The position numbers and the translations under genes are program-made. Of a DNA stretch of 64,000 nucleotides, positions 57,048 through 64,000 are shown one piece after another (within the stretch, counting starts at the first letter, position 1; each line of letters begins with the position of its first letter). The notes below the pieces were generated by a model that had not been told where the DNA came from, searched no databases, and saw only the letters and a program-made list of their open reading frames with translations. Source of the DNA: Parasitella parasitica (lineage: Eukaryota; Mucoromycota; Mucoromycetes; Mucorales; Mucoraceae); contig MU619272.1 of assembly GCA_025201805.1 (NCBI GenBank), positions 62,001 through 126,000 on the forward strand. Direction: 5' to 3'.

Positions 57048-60000
57048 ATGAGTAGCTCTGAACAAGTTGCCGTCTCTCAAAGAACGGCTCATGCCACTAA
57101 TCACGGCAATCACGACACGGCAGGTCCCTCTAAACCACAACCAGCACCTGATGCTGCTCCCAAGAAGAACAGAAGACGAAACAACAGAGGGAAAAAAAAG
57201 GATCCCAATGCTTTGAATGCTACAGAAGCTGGAGCACCAAAAGCGGAAGAAATCTCTGCAGATAACGGCTCGAAAAAACCAGCTAATAACAACGACAGCA
57301 AACCAAACAGAAAGCCAAAACAACAAGACAGTTCTTCGCCATCTAGTGCCCGCATCAGTAAAAATCGAGCTCAAGGCCGGTTAACTGAACCAGACAAGTC
57401 GCAAATTGAGGAGCCCAACAGCAACAATGATACAGCCTCAACTTTGTCTAAATCCCAAAAGAGAGGCAACCACAGCAGATCCCGAAAGAATCATCGCTTG
57501 CCCAAATTGCCTTCTGGCGACCACGACATGGCCACTGTCCTGTCTCACGACTTGAGGACATCGACTTACGAGTGCATGGTTTGCATGGATGTTGTCAAGC
57601 CAGCGCACCACGTCTGGAGTTGCGATTGTTGTTGGGCCGTATTCCACCTGAACTGTGTGCAGACTTGGGCTGGCAGATCGTTGAAAGGTAAGTAATATTG
57701 ATTTTTGGGTTGAGGCGGCCTTTTCCTGAAAATGGGCTGTAGATACATCATCAAATAAAATGATAACCGGTTGGAGATGTCCTGGCTGTCAGAATAGCAA
57801 AATGGTAGTTCCCAAGGACTACTTTTGTTTCTGTGGCAAGCAGCGCAACCCAGAACTATCGAGATACAATACACCTCATAGCTGCGATCAGCTGTGCAAA
57901 AGACATAAATCATGTCCTCATGAATGCGTCCTGTAAGTGATATATTATATATACATATATATATAATATATTTATTAGTGATCCCTCTGCTAACTGCCAT
58001 GTACACAGACCTTGCCATCCCGGTCCCTGTCCTCCTTGTAGCTTGATGGGTCCTGTCATGACCTGTTTCTGCGGCACAAATACTCGCCAAGCAAGATGTG
58101 TAGACACAGATTACTCGACCAAAGGATTTTCATGTGCCGAGGTTTGTGATGAATTGTTGGGCTGCGGTAAGCATCGATGTGAACAGCCTTGTCATGCTGG
58201 TGTGTGTGCCCCTTGCCAAATGCAGGAAGTACAATCGTGTTACTGCGGACGTCATGAAAGAACTGCTCGTTGTGGAAGTGGAAAACAAGTTCAATTGCGT
58301 GGTCATATAGGCTATTATAGTTGTGCAGAGAAATGCGATACGTAAGTAAATTATTGGGAGAGAGAGAGAGGGAGAGAGAGCTTTGCCGAGTACTATATGC
58401 TAAATTCGGCCCTCTTATTAGTGTATATTTATGTGGCCAACATCATTGTCAAAAGTCATGTCATCCGTGTTCTGCCAATTCACAGGTGTGTCCTTTTGAC
58501 CCAATTATCATCAAGAACTGTCCCTGTGGAAACCATTCCGTTGTCGAGTTGCTAAAGGGTAAAAGTAGAGAAACATGCACAGATCCCATACCTACATGTA
58601 AATCCACCTGCAACAAGTTATCCGCCTGCGGCCACCCTTGCTCCGAGAAATGTCATTTGGGAGACTGCCCACCTTGCCAAGTTGATGTTGATATCCCTTG
58701 TCGCTGTCAGTCTAGCACTTTTAAAGAATCCTGCGCCGATGTATGCGAAGCTACCGGTGGTGAACCTCCTCTCTGCGAGCGGGTTTGTAAATCCATGCGT
58801 AACTGCGGACGCCATCAGTGTGCTGTGAAATGCTGTACGGCTATGAAGCTAAACGGGAAAAGAAAGCCTGGCTACGAGTTTCTGCATGATTGTCCTGAGA
58901 AATGCAACCAATTGCTTTCTTGCGGTAATCATCGCTGTCAAGATATGTGTCATAAAGGAAAGTGTCTGCCTTGTCTGGAGGCTACGTTTGACGATGTTAC
59001 GTGTAATTGTGGCCGCACACGACTTGAGCCTCCTGTTCGCTGCGGAACCAAGCTGCCAGCTTGTCCTCATCCGTGTATTCGACCTAATCCATGCGGTCAT
59101 ATTCGCTTTTTGAATCACAATTGTCATCCTGATGATGAACCCTGCCCGCCATGTCCTGCTTTGGTTATGCGTCATTGTCTTTGTGGTAAGACTGAATTGA
59201 AAAATGTGCCTTGTTTTCGCGAATCTCCTCGTTGTGGCAGGCCTTGCGAAAAAGAATTAAGCTGCGGTAAGCATGTATGTCTCAAATCGTGTCATAACGG
59301 TCCCTGTATCACACAAAAGGAAAGTTGCACGCAAACCTGCGGTGGCCAAAGAGCAACGTGTGGACATCCTTGTCAGCAAAAGTGCCATGCCGGTGCTTGC
59401 CCTGAGGATGAACCTTGTACTACTAGAATCAAAGTTGCCTGCAAGTGTGGTCAAAATAGCCTGGAAATCCCTTGCAATGTAACATCAGAGTCCAGCGGCT
59501 CCAAGAGGGATCTGGATTGCAATGATTTTTGTGTCAAGGTTTTGCGCAATCGACGTCTAGCTTTGGCCTTCGACATCAAACGCGACAACTTTGGTACACC
59601 CACTTTGCCCTCTTTATCCGGTACTTCAAACTTGGAATCCAGGCATTTGTCTTCTGATGATCTTGGTTACTACGATGACTCTTTGTGTGAATTTTACGTG
59701 GAAAATGCAGTATGGTGCAAGCATATGGAGAACTCAATGATGGAGTTTGCACAGGATACTGAAAAGAAGACCTTCCACTGCAAGCCGATGCGAAGCGAAT
59801 ATCGTCGTTTTATTCATCGTTATGCAGTCCATTTCAACATTGCTACAGAAGCTATAGACCAAGAGCCCAAACGCTCTATCATCTTGCGCAAGTCGCTCGG
59901 TCCTTGCAGAATTCCTTCCATCCTATTGTCGCGCGCCGCTCGTAATCCCTCCCTGAACCGTGCGCCCACTACAGTACAAGGCATCCAAGCTGACACTCGT

Positions 60001-60726
60001 GGACGCTCTGCTTCCAGACAGCCCGTAAACGCATTGTATTTGTCAGACATGGCATTTGGATTAACAAAGTTGGAGCTGGATGCTGATCTAAAGCCTCTCA
60101 TAAAGATTGGGGACGATACAATCCACTTTAGTTCCAACTGGGTCAATGAAAATGATGCCATAGTCATCCCATCCATCAGCGATGATATTTCAATGGACGA
60201 AAAAGAATCTATCATTTGGCAACTCAAGAAAACCGTGAAGGCTGCGTTTGTGTCCAGTAATGGCTCCGCTGAAAGTAAGGCTGCACGCATTGATTGCTGT
60301 TGGGTAAATCAAAAGGGGCAAGTAACCTGGAATGAAAAGCATCTGTTAGCGGCCAAGACTGATGTTAGCCCATCAGCAAGTACTTTAACTGGTGCCAAAT
60401 ATCGATTCGTAAACACGTATGAAGCCCTCAAGACTGTGGATGATGATGGTTGGATGAAGGTCGGTGGGGACAACCCTTATAGACCTGTCAAAGACGCCTG
60501 GATTGAATCACCCAAGAAGAATGTCAGTCCATCAATGTCTCCTGTTATTATTGCTGCTGCTGCTCCCGATGTGTCATCTTCTGGACAGAATGTTGATGAT
60601 ATTGAAATCGTCGATAAAGAGACTGCTGTTCATGGTGGAGAGTCGGCTGCATCCAGCAAAGAAGAGCAAGAAGAAGAAGACTCCAATATTTCTGATGATT
60701 GGGAAACTCTGTTGAATGACGAGTAG
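57048..60726 (+). CDS. FAP1: NFX1-type zinc finger/R3H protein, FAP1-like
   Basis: Four exons (57048-57687, 57743-57932, 58009-58341, 58422-60726) close to 1155 aa. After a ~170-residue basic, disordered head comes a RING-like/PHD-like module (YECMVCMDVVKPAHHVW, CDCCWAVFHLNCVQTW). A series of NFX1-type zinc fingers follows with the pattern C-G-x-H-x-C and C-x-x-C-H-x-G-x-C-x-x-C (for example CGKHRCEQPCHAGVCAPC, CGNHRCQDMCHKGKCLPC), about ten repeats to residue 800. An R3H-like region (MRSEYRRFIHRYAVHFNI) and an acidic tail end the protein. Yeast Fap1 binds FKBP12 and human NFX1 represses transcription and is an E3 ligase. Third intron carries a GAGA tract. The gene lies 123 nt after SMN. Confidence 0.93.
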
Positions 60727-60877
60727 TTATATACATAGAACATACCACCCCTTTTTTACACTGTAATTTTTTTTGCATCGTCCCTTTTGTTTCGAATAAA
60801 GTAAATACACATGAAATTAAACGACGATGTATGTGCTGTTTTATTCAATGGCCAAGATAAAGACGATGTATTTGCCG

Positions 60878-61814
60878 CTATGATAATCCCACCCGTTTGC
60901 GCGCATGATGTACCAAACGTACAGAATTCACCAAAACACTCTCATCCGCCGTTTTTAAATTTGGTAATGGTATACTAAAGGTTGCCGGTGGGATATAACA
61001 GTTGTTTTCCAAAGGCTTAATAAGGACGCCTGTTACCGGGGTGAGTCGGATTGTTTGTGAAGCATCTGGCAACTCTGGTGAATCCGCTGGCAAGTCAGAA
61101 TCTACCATAGAGGCGCTTGAAGATGAACTTGCTGGTGATGTTGTTGCATTTTGGGAACGGTTTCTGGCAGCCTCGCATACACTGCACTTGCAATTCAGCT
61201 TAACCTGCTTTGATTCGCTCGACGCATCCAGCCAAATCAAATGTTGCAAAAAGGACGCTAATATAGAGATGCATTAACTATTTGGATATTTGAACCAGCT
61301 TTATCGAAAATGTACATGCCTATGCTGTAAAACGACTTTTTAGATGGGTGTCCAGTGATAACAAATCTACCTTTATACTCCAAAATATATCCCTTTGGGA
61401 GTGATTTTAAAATGATCGAAACTTATACAGGCATACACGGAAATCAGTTTGTAACAAGTTGAAAACTATAAATAGGCCTTTTATAATTACCCTTCTTAGG
61501 CTTATGCTTTCGTCGATGTTGAAACAGGCCCACCCCGAGTCTCTGCATAGCATTCCTACTTTGTTTTTCAGTTGGTTGACGTCTTTGATTTGGTGCAGCA
61601 TGTGGCAATCTTGCATCAGATTTGGAGGGGGGATCCAACTGAATAATCTCTTCGTGTGATTTGGGCATTGACCGTGCGTGCTTCTGGAAGTTGAAAAAAA
61701 AAAAAAAAAAAAAGTGAAAAACACAGGTCGATTTGAAGTCTCCCCCTCCTCTTTTATTGGCGATTTCGCGCCCAAAAAACATTTGATGTTCTGAAGACTG
61801 CGCTGAAGCTCCAT
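60878..61814 (-). CDS. Small protein with Clr2 N-terminal-like domain
   Basis: Four exons (61814-61725, 61683-61491, 61370-61296, 61257-60878) close to 245 aa. Two introns are very small (41 nt with a T run, and 38 nt). A basic region (NAMQRLGVGLFQHRRKHK) leads into GRFVITGHPSKKSFYS, then FLQHLIWLDASSESKQVKL and CKCSVCEAA. This order (GHPS followed by HLIWL and a C-x-C-x-x-C cluster) recalls the N-terminal domain of Clr2, a silencing protein of the fission yeast SHREC complex. A Ser/Ala-rich linker and a basic end (VRLVHHARKRVG) follow. Fungal Clr2 proteins are longer and have further domains, so this is either a short relative or a separate family. A nuclear role is inference. Confidence 0.6.
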
Positions 61815-63016
61815 CTCTTATATTTTATCAGCAAATATCTTCACGTGAATAAAAAGAAGGAAAAACGATTATATCAAGATGTTTGAATTGAGGAACAAAA
61901 AGTTCGAATTGCTTCGTCAAGACTTCAACACCGAGATGTTTGCATACTGTATCGTCTTTTTTTTGTAATTCACGGACGGCTCAGTCATTGTCCTGGTTTA
62001 CAAAGACCAATATTAGGTTATCAATATCCAAAGGGGCAAGGGTCGCTCGATGATACCGTAAACAATACATTACATTTGCATTTGATTGCTTGTTGTGCTA
62101 TGACGTTCAGCATATAATAGAGATTGAATTTAGCTCGAACTTAAGTGTTTTTCCTTTCGTAAATCGGTACTAGTATGAATTCATTCGAAAATGTGCTTGA
62201 TTCTTAAATATTGCATCACCAAATGAAAAATTAAATCCATCTTTAAAGCATTTTAAGGTAGCAAGACTCATAGCAACCATTAAATCAAAATTAAATGGAC
62301 TTTATAGTATCTTCGCTGGTTTACAAAGACGGCAGCTTTTTTTTTTTCTGCATTTCGCAAACAGAGTGTTCTGTATCTTCCAAAACATCCTATTTTAGTT
62401 TATCCAAAAATTCAACCTACGGATGTGGAATTAGTGGTCTAGACATGTAAAGGTGATCCTTGCAGTCATTTTCATCTATAAATTCATTGGTAAAAACTTT
62501 TGTTTAAGAGGTCAAAACCTGAATTAAAGGGATTTGACGGATTTTCGCCTATACTTGTAAGGGGCTGAAGGCCCAAAAGGCCCAAAAAAAAATATGGATC
62601 GTTCCTTCGAGATGTGGTACGGAGTTCTGGCTTGGTTAGAGCTCCAGAAAATGCGAATAAACGGATTTAAAATCGTCTAATTGAGGGGATATCTTGACAA
62701 AAATGAGTATAATACACTGCCAACATTCCTAAAGAAGGTTGTGTTATGGCGTAGTACTTGCTGTGGTTTAAAGACATTCAATGGATAAAGTAAAACAAAC
62801 CTCAGAAAGAATGTTATCTAATATATAGAGTCAAAGGCGTAATGAGATCGTAAACCATTTCAATGAAATAATCATATTTTTGTTATTGGGAACGCATATG
62901 GGTAATGTTTTGCATGTTGTTATAATGTGCGGATGAGTTGTGCAATAAAAGAGGAAAGGTAATATACAAAATATTGGGGAAAAAAAAAAAAAAAAAAAAG
63001 GCTAGATGTGCTGGAT
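61815..63016. other. Intergenic region, no gene recognised
   Basis: 1.2 kb of AT-rich sequence with T and A runs (62338-62347, 62981-62999). No open frame with coding character, RNA gene or repeat family noted. Confidence 0.5.
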
Positions 63017-63466
63017 TTAACGTTCTTCAAAATCCCAAAAGATGATCATATCATGGGAATTCAATTCGAATTCAAATTCTACGTCCTCCAAGAACTGAAT
63101 TTCATGAACTAACAAAGCAGGTATAACGCAATCCTCATTTTCACGCAGCAAGTATGCTTGACTTGTTTGCAAATCATCGATTTGAATTGAGCCAGAAAGA
63201 ATTGTTATACGAGACATTGTTGGGAAATGATGGGGAGGCTGAATTGGAACAAACTCAGTATGACAGACAAAAGCAAACAAACAGATGATCAAGCTTACCA
63301 ATGAAGTTCCAGCTCTAAATTTCATTGTGGTCTTAAGAAAAGGTGTCTTGATGATATTTTTCCATTCACCACCCAAACAAGCAGGAAAATGAGGGATAGG
63401 AGTATATTGATCTGTGGTGGGAGTAGCCTTGCTGACAGAAGTTGAGGCAGATGTTGAAGAAATCAT
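63017..63466 (-). CDS. Small membrane-anchored protein with cupin-like C-terminus
   Basis: 149 aa from the ATG at 63466 (MISSTSAST). The frame extends upstream to another ATG at 63550, but that part is coded by a leader-like CA/TC-rich sequence, so the shorter form is preferred. A Ser/Thr/Pro-rich head precedes one hydrophobic segment (GTSLVSLIICLFAFVCH). The last ~65 residues have beta-strand character (SRITILSGSIQIDDL, AYLLRENEDCVIPALLVHEIQF) resembling the C-terminal half of a cupin barrel, where a Gly-rich turn and a His in VHEIQ are typical. No firm family assignment. Confidence 0.55.
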   Translation of the reverse strand: MISSTSASTSVSKATPTTDQYTPIPHFPACLGGEWKNIIKTPFLKTTMKFRAGTSLVSLIICLFAFVCHTEFVPIQPPHHFPTMSRITILSGSIQIDDLQTSQAYLLRENEDCVIPALLVHEIQFLEDVEFEFELNSHDMIIFWDFEER

Positions 63467-64000
63467 GTCTTTATTGTTATTTTTGTGTAGAGAAGAAGAA
63501 CAAACAAGATGCAATGAAGTCTTATTTATATGATGAAATCCTTGATTCAAAGCATTAAATGTGACCTTCCATCGTTTTTTTTTTTTTTTTTTCTCGAGTT
63601 ACATGTGCGATGTACTAATTTAGATCCTATGTTCTCGACCTCAACCCCCCCATTACCACCTACTTTTTGTTTTTCCATGTATACCTTAAAAAGAGCAAAA
63701 ACTTGTTTAGTCGTTATGCATTTGGAATCAAAAATATATGTAATTGGTACATATTGTCAAATATTGCAGCTATACTCGAATTGGATTGAATGAAAAAAGG
63801 AGGCATGGAAGTTATATCATTGCAAATGTGTAGTGATGGGAGAATCGCTAAAAGACAGATAAAAAAACTTTTTCTTTTTTTTTTTTTTGGTATTATTATC
63901 AAAGCATCTCCGATTTCGAGTTTTGCATCAAAAGCATTTCATTTACTATAAAACACAAAACGTTTGTTGTCATGGTAACAAGACATATGCTGCTGTTTTG
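63467..64000. other. Window end, no gene recognised
   Basis: AT-rich 5' flank of the minus-strand gene and beyond, with T runs at 63577-63592 and 63877-63888. Short frames (63530-63793 plus, 63714-63902 minus) have no motif. Confidence 0.5.

Noticed and set aside
1-64000. tRNA, rRNA or CRISPR features
   Set aside because: No convincing tRNA B-box/cloverleaf, rRNA stretch or regularly spaced short repeats were seen by eye. A tRNAscan-type run would be needed to exclude intron-bearing tRNAs.

Overview
The window is nuclear DNA of a filamentous fungus, most likely an early-diverging mould of the Mucoromycota (Mucorales-like). The evidence is AT-rich DNA, dense genes with many short GT-AG introns (mostly 49-90 nt, a few candidates of 32-41 nt), a GPI-type CotH-family surface protein, long poly-A/poly-T tracts, and genes that yeasts lack but Mucoromycota can keep (an SMN protein, a BK-type potassium channel, a possible FANCA relative). 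No rRNA, tRNA, CRISPR or virus gene was seen. I joined exons by hand: nearly all multi-exon models close in frame from ATG to stop with canonical splice sites, which supports both the models and the base accuracy. There are two runs of N (39005-39034 and 50683-50757), both in introns and both next to homopolymers.

Layout: 2-5 kb, an Asn-rich membrane protein and a CotH-family protein. 6.5-12.3 kb, two F-box/LRR-like proteins around a TauD-type dioxygenase. 12.4-20.6 kb, a WDR44-like WD40 protein and a 15-exon BK-type potassium channel. 21.4-21.9 kb, Pin1/Ess1. 22.3-30.4 kb, an F-BAR/RhoGAP gene on the minus strand, split inside its RhoGAP domain by about 5.2 kb of inserted DNA. 30.5-33.4 kb, a nine-exon FANCA-like candidate. 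33.4-36.3 kb, an AT-rich stretch without genes. 36.3-43.4 kb, SF3B2, a mitochondrial carrier and DUG2. 43.6-45.4 kb, mitochondrial-type lysyl-tRNA synthetase. 46.7-49.3 kb, an N-formylglutamate amidohydrolase-like protein and a zinc alcohol dehydrogenase. 50.3-51.3 kb, EMC10. 51.7-55.9 kb, two tandem secreted choice-of-anchor-A proteins. 56-60.7 kb, SMN and an NFX1/FAP1 zinc-finger protein. 60.9-63.5 kb, a Clr2-N-like protein and a small membrane protein.

The most unusual structure is at 23241-28463. Two directly repeated Tc1/mariner-type elements (662 and 740 bp, TIR core CAGTGCTTCCA, TA at each edge) enclose 3.8 kb of unrelated DNA. That DNA holds an intact seven-exon gene for a 588-aa protein I do not recognise and a tandem pair of ~188-bp repeats with small hairpins. 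Removing the block and one TA restores the RhoGAP reading frame across the junction. The block therefore behaves as one composite insertion carrying a cargo gene, and the host gene also shows single-base frameshifts consistent with decay.

Several gene pairs are divergent with short shared upstream regions (F-BAR/RhoGAP with FANCA-like, 155 bp; SF3B2 with carrier, 194 bp; DUG2 with LysRS, 256 bp; amidohydrolase with ADH, 410 bp), so joint regulation is possible. The genes otherwise look like ordinary housekeeping and surface functions, not a pathway cluster.
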